64,000 nt of DNA from Arthrobacter sp. SPG23 (GCF_000876655.1 NZ_JYCN01000003.1:34375-98374); one strand, 5' to 3'. Counted from the first letter of the stretch, positions 8,475 to 17,589 are shown. Notes: generated by a model not told the origin, from the letters alone. Numbers and translations: made by a program.

Positions 8475-8490
8475 CTAAGTATGCTTAGAA
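8475..8490 (+). promoter_or_regulatory. Palindromic operator and -10 region upstream of dps
   Basis: CTAAG-TATG-CTTAG is a perfect inverted repeat at 8475-8488. The overlapping TAGAAT at 8486-8491 reads as a -10 hexamer about 50 bases before the dps start. The core TAAGTATGCTTA is close to TAAGCATGATTA at 30512-30523, which lies upstream of the DUF3618 operon. The regulator is not known. Confidence 0.4.
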
Positions 8491-8541
8491 TAGGCTCATG
8501 CCGGACGACCCCGTCCACCACCGCCTGCACCGGAGGAAGAA

Positions 8542-9021
8542 ATGAAGGCTTCACCGACTCTCGCCAGCAATCTGCAGATGGTCCTCACGGACCTGATCGA
8601 ACTCCACGTCCAGGGCAAGCAGGCGCACTGGAACATCGTGGGAACCAACTTCCGCGACCTCCACCTGCAGCTCGACGAAATCGTCGCCAGCGTCCGGCTG
8701 TTCGCGGACGAAATGGCCGAACGTATGCGCGCCCTGCACGCGCTGCCCGACGGCAGGAGCACAACCGTGTCCGCCGATACCCGGCTGGAACAGTTCCCCG
8801 CAGGACTCACGTCCACCAAGGACGCCGTCAAACTCATCACCGCCCGGCTGGAGCGCACTGTGAAGACCATGCGCGACGTCCATGACGAGGTGGACGAGGA
8901 AGACCCCACCAGCGCCGACCTGCTGCACGCCGGCATCTCGCGCCTGGAGCAGCTGGCCTGGATGGTCAACGCCGAGACCATGTCGGCGGCCGCCTCCGTC
9001 ACCGTGCCGGACGAAGACTGA
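8542..9021 (+). CDS. dps: Dps family DNA-protection ferritin-like protein
   Basis: A 159-residue protein of normal Dps size, preceded by a strong GGAGGAAGAA ribosome binding site. It contains HVQGKQAHWNIVGTNFRDLHLQLDEI: the His and Asp of this stretch are the inter-subunit ferroxidase ligands, and the Dps signature sits here. LFADEMAERMRAL supplies the acidic partner. Dps proteins form dodecamers that oxidise and store iron with H2O2 and protect DNA in the stationary phase. The upstream palindrome and -10 suggest stress-type control. The next genes start only 17 bases downstream but seem unrelated. Confidence 0.9.
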   Translation: MKASPTLASNLQMVLTDLIELHVQGKQAHWNIVGTNFRDLHLQLDEIVASVRLFADEMAERMRALHALPDGRSTTVSADTRLEQFPAGLTSTKDAVKLITARLERTVKTMRDVHDEVDEEDPTSADLLHAGISRLEQLAWMVNAETMSAAASVTVPDED

Positions 9022-9038
9022 ATGCAGCGGCAGGCGGA

Positions 9039-10199
9039 ATGGCGCCCGGCAGGCATGGTTCGGACCAGGCGTTGACGAGCGGAAGCACGCGTCAGCCACG
9101 ACCGCAGGCGGTGCGGATCAGTTCAACGCATGAGCAGCTTGAAGCGATGGGACCGCTGCTCGAGTCGGTGCGCCTCGCGGCGGGAGACGTGCCGGCACTG
9201 CTGGGCCTTGCGCGTGACGTCGGACGGACAGCACCGCGGCCGGCCGAGGGCAGCACCGCGCAGCTGTGGGAACTGCTGGCGTCCGTGACCGCCGTGGACG
9301 TGGCAGCCGGCCGGGTGCTTGAACCGCACCTCGACGCCGTCGCCATCCTCGCGCAGGCCGGTTCGACAGACCCGGCCCCGGAGGGGACAACCGAGGGGGC
9401 GTGGGGTGTGTTTGCCGCGGAGGGGCCGGGGCTGCGGCTCGAGGCCACGGCGGACGGCACCGGGAAATACGTCCTCAACGGATCCAAGCCCTGGTGCTCG
9501 CTCGCGGCCCGGCTGGACGGCGCTGTGCTGACCGCCCACCTTGCAGCCGGCGAAACGGCGGCAGGCACAGACCCCGGAACGCCGTCCGGCGGCCGGGCCG
9601 CCTTTGCCGTCGACCTGCACGCGCCCGGGGTTTCCTGCGAGACCCCTGAGTGGACCAGCCGCGGCCTGCGCGAAATCCCCAGCGGCACCGTGCACTTCGA
9701 GGGCGTCACCGCCGTACCGGTAGGCGGGCCGGGCTGGTACTTCCAGCGCCCGGGCTTCGCCTGGGGAGGCATGGGCGTGGCGGCCTGCTGGTTCGGCGGA
9801 GCCGTTGCCGTGGCGCGCGATTTCAGCTCCGCGCTGGCTGCCGCCGCGGACAAGGGGCGTGAGCCGGACCAGATCGCGCTGGCCCACCTCGGCGAAACGG
9901 ACCGGATCCTCACCTCGCTGGCCGGCTACCTGGCCCGGACCGCCGAACGGATCGACGCCGGCGAACTGTCCGGCTCCGGCGCGTGGAGCGAGGCGCTGCG
10001 TGTCCGCGGCACCGTTGCCGCCGCCGTCGAACGCGTCCAGACGGTGGTGTCACAGAACCTGGGCCCGGGCCCCCTGGCCTTCAACGAAGCGTACGGAAAG
10101 CGCATGGCCGACCTGTCGCTGTACATCCGGCAGCACCACGCCATGCGCGACGACGCCCAGCTTGGTGCCCTGACCTTGAAAGGGGACCGCTCATGGTGA
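9039..10199 (+). CDS. Acyl-CoA dehydrogenase-like protein of the deacetylase/methyltransferase cassette
   Basis: Up to 386 residues from the ATG at 9039; a GTG at 9111 (VRISSTHEQLEAM) is an alternative, as the first 24 residues look unconserved. It resembles the acyl-CoA dehydrogenase fold: the middle strand region holds GTGKYVLNGSKPWCSLAARLDGAVLTA (the flavin-binding GxKxW/xxS region), and the C-terminal helices include RVQTVVSQNLGPGPLAFNEAYGKRMADLSLYIRQHHAMRD. A clear catalytic Glu is not identifiable by eye, so it may oxidise a non-standard acyl or amine. The stop lies inside the next gene (seven-base overlap), giving tight coupling. Confidence 0.7.
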   Translation: MAPGRHGSDQALTSGSTRQPRPQAVRISSTHEQLEAMGPLLESVRLAAGDVPALLGLARDVGRTAPRPAEGSTAQLWELLASVTAVDVAAGRVLEPHLDAVAILAQAGSTDPAPEGTTEGAWGVFAAEGPGLRLEATADGTGKYVLNGSKPWCSLAARLDGAVLTAHLAAGETAAGTDPGTPSGGRAAFAVDLHAPGVSCETPEWTSRGLREIPSGTVHFEGVTAVPVGGPGWYFQRPGFAWGGMGVAACWFGGAVAVARDFSSALAAAADKGREPDQIALAHLGETDRILTSLAGYLARTAERIDAGELSGSGAWSEALRVRGTVAAAVERVQTVVSQNLGPGPLAFNEAYGKRMADLSLYIRQHHAMRDDAQLGALTLKGDRSW

Positions 10200-11605
10200 C
10201 CTTCTCGCACGCGGATACCGGCACTGCCGAGTCCGAATGGGAGGCCAGTGGCCTGTCCGTCCTTCCGGAACTTCCCCTGGATCCGGCCGAACTCGCGGTC
10301 CTGACCTTCATTGTGCTGGCTGCTCATCCGGATGACGAGACGCTGGGGGCCGGAGGATTCCTGGCCCGGTTGCACGCCGCCGGCGCGGCCGTCGAGGTGC
10401 TGCTGTGCACGGCCGGGGAGGCATCGCACCCGGACTCTCCGACCACGACGCCGGACCAGCTGGCCGCCGTCCGGCTCAGCGAGTTCCGGGCGGCTGTGTC
10501 CGGGCTGGCCCCCGGAGCGTCCCGGCAGTTCCTGCACTTCCGGGACGGCCACCTTGACGCCGACCGGGACCGCATCGCTGCCGCCGTTCGGGAAACGATC
10601 GGAACGTCCGGCCGTCCGGCTAACCAGGTAGTAATCGTGGCGCCGTACCGCTCCGACGGCCATGCGGACCACGACGTCCTGGGCGCCGTGGCCGCCGACG
10701 TGGCGGCGCAGGGCGGCCACGGGCTGCTGGAGTACCCCGTCTGGTACTGGCTGTGGGCCTCACCGGCGGACGACGCCTGGCAGTCCTGGGTCCGGGTGCC
10801 GCTCACTCCGGACGAGCAGCGGGCCAAGGCTGCGGCCCTCCTGGCCCATGCCTCGCAGACGCAACCTCTTTCCGACCAGCCCGGCGACGAGGCGCTCCTT
10901 GCCGGGAGCTTCCTCGATCACTTCTCCCGGCCCTGGGAAACGTTTGCCTGGCACCGGCCCGCCGGCGGAACCAACAGTGCCGGCGACGCCGAGCAGATCT
11001 TCGACGCCGTGCACAGCGGCAACGCCGACCCCTGGAGCTATACCACCAGCTGGTACGAACGGCGGAAGCGCGCGCTCACCCTGGCCATCCTGCCGGAAGC
11101 TGCCTACGGCTCCGGGGTGGAAATAGGCTGTTCCATCGGCACTCTCAGCGTGGAACTGGCGGCCCGCTGCAACGAAGTCCTGGCGGTTGACGCCAGCAGC
11201 GCCGCCCTTGCCCGGGCAGCGGAGCGCCTCTCCGGCCATCCGTCGGCCCGGACCCTCCACCTCACCGTTCCGCAGCACTGGCCGGAAGGCCGCTTCGACC
11301 TGGTGGTGGTGTCCGAGACCGGCTACTACCTGAGCATGGAGGAGCTGGCGGAACTCTTCGCGCGGGTCAAAGGCTCGCTGAACCCCGGCGGGACGCTGCT
11401 CCTGTGCCATTGGCGCCACCCGGTGTCCGGATGGGAACTGGACGGCGACACCGTCCATGCCGTGGCCCGGCAGCAGCTCCGCTGGCCAACTACGGGACTG
11501 TACCGGGACAAGGACTTCGTCCTGGAAGTCCTGGTGTCCCCGGACGGAGCCCAGGCCGGAGCCGTCCCGGAGCCGCCTTCCGCCAGCGGTCCGGAAGCGC
11601 ACTGA
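10193..11605 (+). CDS. Bifunctional PIG-L family deacetylase / SAM-dependent methyltransferase
   Basis: About 470 residues from the ATG at 10193. The N-terminal half is a PIG-L/LmbE-type zinc deacetylase: AAHPDDETLGAGG (about residues 43-55) supplies the A-H-P-D-D metal motif, and SDGHADHDVLG (about residues 152-162) supplies the distal His. A C-terminal methyltransferase domain begins near residue 285, with GVEIGCSIGTLSVELA (about 307-322), VLAVDASSAALA and FDLVVVSETGYYL. The second domain resembles the NodS-like N-methyltransferase type. It overlaps the dehydrogenase gene by seven bases, and the glycosyltransferase gene follows after 18 bases. Removing an N-acyl group and methylating the freed amine is the simplest joint reaction (inference). 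Confidence 0.85.
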   Translation: MVTFSHADTGTAESEWEASGLSVLPELPLDPAELAVLTFIVLAAHPDDETLGAGGFLARLHAAGAAVEVLLCTAGEASHPDSPTTTPDQLAAVRLSEFRAAVSGLAPGASRQFLHFRDGHLDADRDRIAAAVRETIGTSGRPANQVVIVAPYRSDGHADHDVLGAVAADVAAQGGHGLLEYPVWYWLWASPADDAWQSWVRVPLTPDEQRAKAAALLAHASQTQPLSDQPGDEALLAGSFLDHFSRPWETFAWHRPAGGTNSAGDAEQIFDAVHSGNADPWSYTTSWYERRKRALTLAILPEAAYGSGVEIGCSIGTLSVELAARCNEVLAVDASSAALARAAERLSGHPSARTLHLTVPQHWPEGRFDLVVVSETGYYLSMEELAELFARVKGSLNPGGTLLLCHWRHPVSGWELDGDTVHAVARQQLRWPTTGLYRDKDFVLEVLVSPDGAQAGAVPEPPSASGPEAH

Positions 11606-11623
11606 GATGGCCAGTGGTGCGAG

Positions 11624-12445
11624 ATGACCAGTGAGATGACCGAACGGGCCGGTCACAGTCCTGCGGGGGAGGCCAGATCCGGGGAGGGCATCGACCGGGT
11701 GGTGGTGGTGATGCCCGCCCACAACGAAGACCAGCACCTGGACCGGGCACTGGCGGCGCTCCGTGCCGCCGCCGACACCCTGCAACGGGCACGTCCGGCG
11801 GTGGAGACGGCCATCACGGTGGTGCTCGACACGTGCACCGACCGCTCCGCGGACATCGCCGCCGGCTATGCTGCGGCGGACCCGCGGTTCACGGCCATTC
11901 AGGTCCGGCTGGGAAGCACCGGCGGAAGCCGCGCTGCCGGCGTCCTGGCCGCCGGCATCACCACCGGGCCAAGGTCCGGCAGCACCTGGCTGGCGAATAC
12001 CGACGCCGACTCCGCCGTTCCGCGGAACTGGCTGGTGCGCCAGGTTGAAATGGCCGATGCCGGGGCTGACGCCGTCCTGGGCTCGGTGGAGCCGGACCCT
12101 GCCGGAACGGACCCGGCGATCCTGCGCCGGTGGCTGGAGCGGCACCCGTTCCGGGAGGACCACCCGCACATCTACGGCGCCAACTTCGGCGTCCGGGCCT
12201 CCGCCTACCTGGCGGCCGGCGGCTTCCCCCGCATGCGCGCCCACGAGGACCGGGTCCTGGTGGAGAACCTGCGCAAGCAGGCCTACTCAGTGCAGGCCAC
12301 CGACACCAACCGGGTGATTACGTCGGGCCGTACGCACGCCCGCGCCCCGCAGGGGTTCGGGGCGTACCTCCGGGTGCTGGCGCTGGACCTGCCGCAGCTG
12401 GACCTGCCTGCGTTGGACCGGGGCAGTGGTGACTTTCGACCCTAG
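11624..12445 (+). CDS. Family 2 glycosyltransferase of the cassette
   Basis: A 273-residue GT-A type protein: VVVVMPAHNEDQHLDRALAAL is the nucleotide-sugar-binding first strand, TWLANTDADSAVPRNWL carries the D-x-D metal motif, and the later IYGANFGVRASAYLAAGGFPRMRAHEDR contains the acceptor-side ED motif of inverting GT2 enzymes. There are no membrane segments, so it should act in the cytoplasm on a soluble or lipid-linked acceptor. It is the third gene of the dehydrogenase-deacetylase/methyltransferase-glycosyltransferase cassette, 18 bases after its neighbour. The donor sugar is unknown. Confidence 0.85.
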   Translation: MTSEMTERAGHSPAGEARSGEGIDRVVVVMPAHNEDQHLDRALAALRAAADTLQRARPAVETAITVVLDTCTDRSADIAAGYAAADPRFTAIQVRLGSTGGSRAAGVLAAGITTGPRSGSTWLANTDADSAVPRNWLVRQVEMADAGADAVLGSVEPDPAGTDPAILRRWLERHPFREDHPHIYGANFGVRASAYLAAGGFPRMRAHEDRVLVENLRKQAYSVQATDTNRVITSGRTHARAPQGFGAYLRVLALDLPQLDLPALDRGSGDFRP

Positions 12446-12461
12446 GAGGCTGAACTCCTAG
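12442..12461. promoter_or_regulatory. Perfect inverted repeat after the glycosyltransferase gene
   Basis: CTAGGAG (12442-12448) and CTCCTAG (12455-12461) are separated by six bases. The repeat overlaps the glycosyltransferase stop and lies 48-67 bases upstream of the P-type ATPase start. With a weak stem and no T-run it is a better operator than terminator candidate. Confidence 0.3.
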
Positions 12462-12492
12462 ACCCCATGCTCGATCCATGGGGTTCCTCCGC

Positions 12493-12507
12493 AGGGCCGT
12501 AGTCCCG
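12493..12507 (+). promoter_or_regulatory. Possible DosR-like box before the Ca-type P-ATPase
   Basis: AGGGCCGTAGTCCCG partly matches the box found upstream of the genes starting at 15208, 19511, 22074 and 27123, but is one base shorter in its core. It ends two bases before the annotated GTG at 12509. If the box is real, translation must begin further downstream or the transcript is nearly leaderless. Confidence 0.25.
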
Positions 12508-12508
12508 T

Positions 12509-15133
12509 GTGTCCGGCGCTGCCCGTGAACAGCGGGCTGGAGCCGTGATTCCCCGCGCCGGCGCCGGTGCGTTGCCGCAGGCCGCCGGCCTCAGCTCCGA
12601 GGAGGCCGCCTTCCGGCTGCGACAGATCGGACCGAACCGGCTTCCGGAGGGGCACACGGTCCCGCGCTGGCGAAAACTCCTGGCCGAACTGACGCACTTC
12701 TTCGCCATCATGCTGTGGGTTGCGGCCGGGCTCGCCTACGTGGCCGGCATGCCGCAGCTGGCCGTGGCAATCGTCGTGGTGATCCTGGTCAACGGACTGT
12801 TCGCGTATATCCAGCAGGAACGTGCCCAACGGGCGGCCTCGAAGCTGCGCGAGCTGCTGCCGGCCATGGTTTCAGTACGCCGCGACAACCGCGTTACCAA
12901 GATCCACACCACCGAGGTGGTACCCGATGACGTGGTGGTGCTGGTTGCCGGGGACAGGGTCCCGGCTGATCTCCGGCTGGTGCTTGCCGCCGGCTGTTCG
13001 GTGGACGAGTCGATGCTCACCGGTGAAAGCGAAGCCGTGGCCAAAGACGTGGACGACGCCGTGCTCGGCGGGACTTTCCTGGTCAACGGCGAGGCGGAGG
13101 GGACCGTCACGGGCACCGGCGGCGCCACCCGCCTCGCCGAGATAGCGGCCCTGTCGGGGAAGGTCCAGGCGCCCCCCAGCCCGCTCGCGCGGGAACTGCA
13201 ACGGATTGTCCGCGTGGTGGCGGCTGTGGCACTGGGGATCGGTGTGCTGTTCTTTGTGCTCTCGCTGCTGGTGGGCATTTCCTGGCGGGACGCGTTCCTC
13301 TTCGCAATCGGGGTGGCCGTGGCGCTCGTGCCCGAAGGCCTGCTGCCCACCGTGACACTGTCCCTGGCTGTCGGGGCGCAGCGGATGGCGCAGCGGAACG
13401 CGCTGGTCCGGAACCTGGAAGCGGTGGAAACCCTCGGCTCCACCACTTTCATCTGCACGGACAAGACCGGCACGCTCACCCAGAACCGGATGAACGCCGT
13501 CGAGGTCTGGACCCCGGCAGGACTGCTCAGCGTCATCGGTGCCGGCTACGGGCCGCAGGCCGAGGTCACCGGTAAGGGAGCCGGGGAGGCCCGGCACCTC
13601 AGCACCGCTGCGCTGGCCGCTTCCGCGGGCCGCGCAGTGCTCCGTGAGGGGCAGTGGATCGCCGAGGGTGACCCGATGGAGGCTGCCATTGATGCGCTCG
13701 CCACCCGGCTGGCGGGTCCGGGACAAACCGATGATCCCGTGGTGACGCACCGCTTTGCCTTCGATCCCCGCCGGCTAAGGGAGTCGGCGATCGTTGGCAC
13801 CACGCTCTTCGTCAAGGGTGCACCGGAGTCCGTGATTCCGCTGTGTGGCGGAGACGCCGCGGACCGTGCACTGCAGATGGTCGACCAGATGGCATCCCAC
13901 GGCCTGCGGGTGCTGGCCGTGGCCGAGCGGAGCCTGCCCGGGCTGCCCGGCGCCAGCTTCAGGCTGGAAGAGGTGGAGCGCGGGCTGACGCTGCTGGGGC
14001 TGATCGGCCTGCATGACCCGCCCCGGGCCGAGGTCCGGCTGGCGCTCGAGGCCGCCCGCGAGGCGGGGATCAAGGTGGCCATGGTCACCGGCGACCACGC
14101 CTTCACGGCGGCCGCCATAGCCCGTGAAACCGGGCTGATCGGATCACCCGAGCTGGTGCTGGAAGGACACACGCTGCCGGAGGACGACGCCGTCCTCACC
14201 GCCCTGCTGGACCGCGACGGCGTGGTGGTCAGCAGGGTCACCCCTGAGCAGAAACTCCGCGTTGCCCGCCTGCTCCAGCGCAAGGGCCACGTGGTGGCGA
14301 TGACCGGCGACGGCGTCAACGACGGACCGGCACTCCAGCAGGCCGACATCGGCGTGGCCATGGGACTGAGCGGCACGGACGTGGCCCGCGAGGCGGCGGA
14401 CCTGGTGCTGCTGGATGACGACTTCGCCACCATCATCGCTGCAGTGGAGCAGGGCCGGGCCACCTACGCGAACATCCGCCGGTTCCTGACCTACCACCTG
14501 ACGGACAACGTCGCCGAACTCACCCCGTTTGTGATCTGGGCACTCTCGGGCGGCCGGTTCCCGCTGGCGCTGAGCGTGCTGCAGATCCTCGCCCTGGACA
14601 TCGGCACCGACCTGCTGCCGGCGCTGGCGCTGGGCAGCGAAGCCCCCAGCAAGGGCACCCTGAAGCGGCCGCCGGAGCGAAGGCACCTGATGGACCGCGC
14701 CCTGATGTTCCGGGTGTTCGGGCTGCTGGGACCGGTCGAGGCGGTCTTCGAAATGACCGCATACACCGCCGTGCTCCTCGGTGCCGGCTGGACCCCCGGG
14801 GCTGAACTTCCGGCGTCGGATGTCCTGATGGCCGCCTCCGGCGCGGCGTTCACCACCGTGGTCCTGGCCCAGCTTGCCAACGCCTTCGCCTGCCGCAGCG
14901 CGTCCGTGCCGCCGTGGCGGCTGGGCTGGTTCAGTAACCGCCTGCTGCTCTGGGCCGTGCTGGCCGAGCTGGGGCTGCTGGCGGTGTTCCTGTTCCTCGG
15001 ACCGCTCGCCACCCTGCTCGGCCACGCCCCGCCGTCGCCCGGGGGCCTGGCCGTGGCGCTCGCCGCCATTCCCGCCGTGATCGTGGCGGACTGGCTGTAC
15101 AAGGTAGCCCGGCACCGCAGGACCGGCAGGTGA
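12509..15133 (+). CDS. P-type cation ATPase, Ca2+/Na+ type (CtpF/PacL-like)
   Basis: An 874-residue type II P-ATPase. Residues 28-47 form the N-terminal cation-ATPase motif (LSSEEAAFRLRQIGPNRLPE). The actuator loop has SMLTGES, the M4 helix has ALVPEGLLPTVT (PEGL cation-site motif), and the phosphorylated Asp is about residue 318 in CTDKTGTLTQNRM. FVKGAPESVIPLC follows in the N domain, and MTGDGVNDGPALQQADIGVAMG closes the P domain. Six C-terminal membrane segments follow. The start is a GTG with no clear ribosome binding site; a GTG at 12545 is an alternative. CtpF-like pumps belong to dormancy regulons in mycobacteria, which fits its neighbours. Confidence 0.9.
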   Translation: MSGAAREQRAGAVIPRAGAGALPQAAGLSSEEAAFRLRQIGPNRLPEGHTVPRWRKLLAELTHFFAIMLWVAAGLAYVAGMPQLAVAIVVVILVNGLFAYIQQERAQRAASKLRELLPAMVSVRRDNRVTKIHTTEVVPDDVVVLVAGDRVPADLRLVLAAGCSVDESMLTGESEAVAKDVDDAVLGGTFLVNGEAEGTVTGTGGATRLAEIAALSGKVQAPPSPLARELQRIVRVVAAVALGIGVLFFVLSLLVGISWRDAFLFAIGVAVALVPEGLLPTVTLSLAVGAQRMAQRNALVRNLEAVETLGSTTFICTDKTGTLTQNRMNAVEVWTPAGLLSVIGAGYGPQAEVTGKGAGEARHLSTAALAASAGRAVLREGQWIAEGDPMEAAIDALATRLAGPGQTDDPVVTHRFAFDPRRLRESAIVGTTLFVKGAPESVIPLCGGDAADRALQMVDQMASHGLRVLAVAERSLPGLPGASFRLEEVERGLTLLGLIGLHDPPRAEVRLALEAAREAGIKVAMVTGDHAFTAAAIARETGLIGSPELVLEGHTLPEDDAVLTALLDRDGVVVSRVTPEQKLRVARLLQRKGHVVAMTGDGVNDGPALQQADIGVAMGLSGTDVAREAADLVLLDDDFATIIAAVEQGRATYANIRRFLTYHLTDNVAELTPFVIWALSGGRFPLALSVLQILALDIGTDLLPALALGSEAPSKGTLKRPPERRHLMDRALMFRVFGLLGPVEAVFEMTAYTAVLLGAGWTPGAELPASDVLMAASGAAFTTVVLAQLANAFACRSASVPPWRLGWFSNRLLLWAVLAELGLLAVFLFLGPLATLLGHAPPSPGGLAVALAAIPAVIVADWLYKVARHRRTGR

Positions 15134-15147
15134 GGTCCAAAGCCTCT
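15133..15147 (+). promoter_or_regulatory. DosR-like box upstream of ppsA
   Basis: AGGTCCAAAGCCTCT lies about 61-75 bases before the ppsA ATG and touches the stop of the preceding ATPase. It matches the box upstream of the universal stress gene (AGGACCAAAGGCCCT on the minus strand) at 12 of 15 positions. Its shape, GG-W-CC near one end and C-Y-C near the other, is like the DosR/DevR site of mycobacteria (GGGACTTTNGNCCC). Confidence 0.45.
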
Positions 15148-15207
15148 GACCAGCCGGGGCCACGCAAACGAGGATCAATCCATGGAGAGTAACCGGCGGG
15201 AGCAGCC

Positions 15208-17589
15208 ATGACTGAAAGCCATGTGGTGTGGTTCGATGAAATCGGGATGGAGCATGTGCCCCAGGTGGGCGGCAAGAACGCGTCGCTGGGGGAGCTGACC
15301 CGCTCGCTGAAGTCCCGCGGAGTGCGGGTGCCTGACGGCTTCGCCACCACGGCCGCCGCCTACCGCACATTCATCGAAGCCAACGGAATCGATGCCGCCA
15401 TGCGCGCCCGGATCGCGGAGTACCGGGCCGGCGAGATCTCGCTGCGGTCCACGGGCGAGGCCATCCGGGAGCTGTTCCTGGACAGCGAATTCCCCGAGGA
15501 CATTGCCGAGTCCATCCGCAGCCACTACCGCACCCTTGCTGAAAGGGCGGGGCTGGACCGGCTGTCCGTTGCCGTCCGCAGCAGCGCCACCGCCGAGGAC
15601 CTTCCTGACGCCAGCTTCGCCGGGCAGCAGGAGACGTTCCTGAACATTTCCGGTGAACGCGAACTGCTGGACGCCTGCCGGCGCTGCTACGCATCGCTGT
15701 TCACGGACCGCGCCATCAGCTACCGGGAGGTAAAGGGGTTCGACCACCTGGACGTGGCGCTTTCCATCGGGGTGCAGCGGATGGTGAGGTCCGACGTCGG
15801 CGCGTCCGGGGTGATGTTTTCCATCGACACCGATTCGGGCTTTCCCCGCGCGGCCGTGATCAGCGCGGCCTGGGGCCTCGGCGAAACCGTGGTCCAGGGC
15901 ACCATCAACCCGGACAAATATGTGGTGTTCAAGCCGCTCCTGGCGGACCGGGGCCTGGCGCCGATCATCGAGAAAACCCTAGGCTCCAAGACCCGCAAGA
16001 TGGTCTACAGCCGCGGCGGCCACGCGCGGACCCGGATGGTGGAAACGTCCGCGGAAGAGCGGGGCTCGTTCGTGCTGGGCGACACCGAAATCCTGGACCT
16101 GGCGCGCTGGGCCGTGACGGTGGAGGAGCACTACGGCCGCCCCATGGACATGGAGTGGGCCCGCGACGGGGAAACCGGTGAGCTGTTCATGGTGCAGGCC
16201 CGGCCCGAAACCGTACAGGCGCTCAAGAGCGGGACACGCTTCACCATCCACCACCTCCGTGGAACGGGCACCGTCCTGGCGTCCGGGGCAGCGATCGGGG
16301 ATTCGATCGCGCAGGGCACGGCGTGCGTCATCCGGAGCGCCCGGGACATCGAAACCTTCCGCGACGGCGCCATCCTCGTCACCGAGATGACGGACCCGGA
16401 CTGGGTCCCCGTGATGAAGCGGGCCTCGGGGATCGTCACGGACCACGGCGGGACAACCAGCCACGCGGCCATCGTGAGCCGGGAACTGGGCGTTCCCGCC
16501 GTCGTCGGAACCGGGAACGGCACCAGCGTCCTGGGCGAAGGCCAGGCCGTGACGCTGAGCTGCGCTGAAGGGGACCTGGGCCGGGTGTACGAGGGCACGG
16601 TCCCGTTCGACACCGAGGACGTGGACCTGGGCGCCCTTCCCGCCACCCGCACCGCCATGATGGTGAACATCGCCAGCCCGGGGGCCGCGTTCCAGTGGTG
16701 GCGGCTGCCCGCGGCGGGGGTTGGCCTGGCCCGGATGGAGTTCATCATCAGCAACCTGATCCGGGTCCACCCGATGGCCCTGGTTCATCCGGAGCGGGTC
16801 ACGGACGCGGACGAGGCCCGGCAGATCAAGGAGCTGACCAGCGGCTACGCGGACCCCCGGGAGTACTTCGTGGAGGCACTGGCGCTGGGCATCGCAAAGA
16901 TCGCGGCGCCTTACCATCCGCATCCGGTAATCGTCAGGCTCAGCGACTTCAAGACCAACGAGTACGCGCACCTCATCGGCGGCAGCGCCTTCGAACAGCC
17001 TGAAGAGAACCCCATGCTGGGCTTCCGCGGCGCATCCCGCTACTACGACGAGCGCTACCGGGAGGGCTTCGCGCTGGAGTGCGCCGCGCTCAAACGGGTG
17101 CGGGAAACCATCGGCTTCAGCAACGTCATTGTGATGATCCCGTTCTGCCGCACCCCGGACGAAGCGGACCGGGTGCTGGCCGTCATGGCTCAGAACGGCC
17201 TGGTGCGCGGCGAAAACGGCCTGCAGGTGTACATGATGTGCGAGATCCCCTCCAACGTGGTGCTGGCCGAGAAGTTCGCGCCGAAGTTTGACGGTTTCTC
17301 CATCGGATCCAACGACCTCACGCAGCTGATCCTGGGCGTGGACCGGGATTCGGAGCAGTTGGCCGGTCTTTTCGACGAACGCGACGAGGCCGTCACTGCC
17401 ATGATCAGCGAAGCCATCCGCAAGGCTCACGCAGCGGGAATCAAGATCGGAATCTGCGGCCAGGGGCCCAGCAACCACCCGGACTTCGCGGCCTTCCTGG
17501 TGGGCGAAGGCATCGACTCCATCTCGCTCAACCCGGACAGCTACCTCAAGACGGTGCGGGTGATCGCGGACGTGGAGGCTTCCCCCTGA
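15208..17589 (+). CDS. ppsA: Phosphoenolpyruvate synthase (pyruvate, water dikinase)
   Basis: A 793-residue enzyme converting pyruvate, ATP and water to PEP, AMP and phosphate. The N-terminal ATP-grasp domain begins GGKNASLGEL and includes VAVRSSATAEDLPDASFAGQQETFLN. The swivelling phosphohistidine domain has DHGGTTSHAAIVSRELGVPAV with the catalytic His near residue 419. The C-terminal PEP-binding barrel contains GLARMEFII, IVRLSDFKTNEYAHLIGG, GFRGASRYY and FSIGSNDLTQL, ending with ICGQGPSNHPDF. Length and domain order are complete. Its last 49 bases overlap the convergent heavy-metal ATPase gene. Confidence 0.95.
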   Translation: MTESHVVWFDEIGMEHVPQVGGKNASLGELTRSLKSRGVRVPDGFATTAAAYRTFIEANGIDAAMRARIAEYRAGEISLRSTGEAIRELFLDSEFPEDIAESIRSHYRTLAERAGLDRLSVAVRSSATAEDLPDASFAGQQETFLNISGERELLDACRRCYASLFTDRAISYREVKGFDHLDVALSIGVQRMVRSDVGASGVMFSIDTDSGFPRAAVISAAWGLGETVVQGTINPDKYVVFKPLLADRGLAPIIEKTLGSKTRKMVYSRGGHARTRMVETSAEERGSFVLGDTEILDLARWAVTVEEHYGRPMDMEWARDGETGELFMVQARPETVQALKSGTRFTIHHLRGTGTVLASGAAIGDSIAQGTACVIRSARDIETFRDGAILVTEMTDPDWVPVMKRASGIVTDHGGTTSHAAIVSRELGVPAVVGTGNGTSVLGEGQAVTLSCAEGDLGRVYEGTVPFDTEDVDLGALPATRTAMMVNIASPGAAFQWWRLPAAGVGLARMEFIISNLIRVHPMALVHPERVTDADEARQIKELTSGYADPREYFVEALALGIAKIAAPYHPHPVIVRLSDFKTNEYAHLIGGSAFEQPEENPMLGFRGASRYYDERYREGFALECAALKRVRETIGFSNVIVMIPFCRTPDEADRVLAVMAQNGLVRGENGLQVYMMCEIPSNVVLAEKFAPKFDGFSIGSNDLTQLILGVDRDSEQLAGLFDERDEAVTAMISEAIRKAHAAGIKIGICGQGPSNHPDFAAFLVGEGIDSISLNPDSYLKTVRVIADVEASP

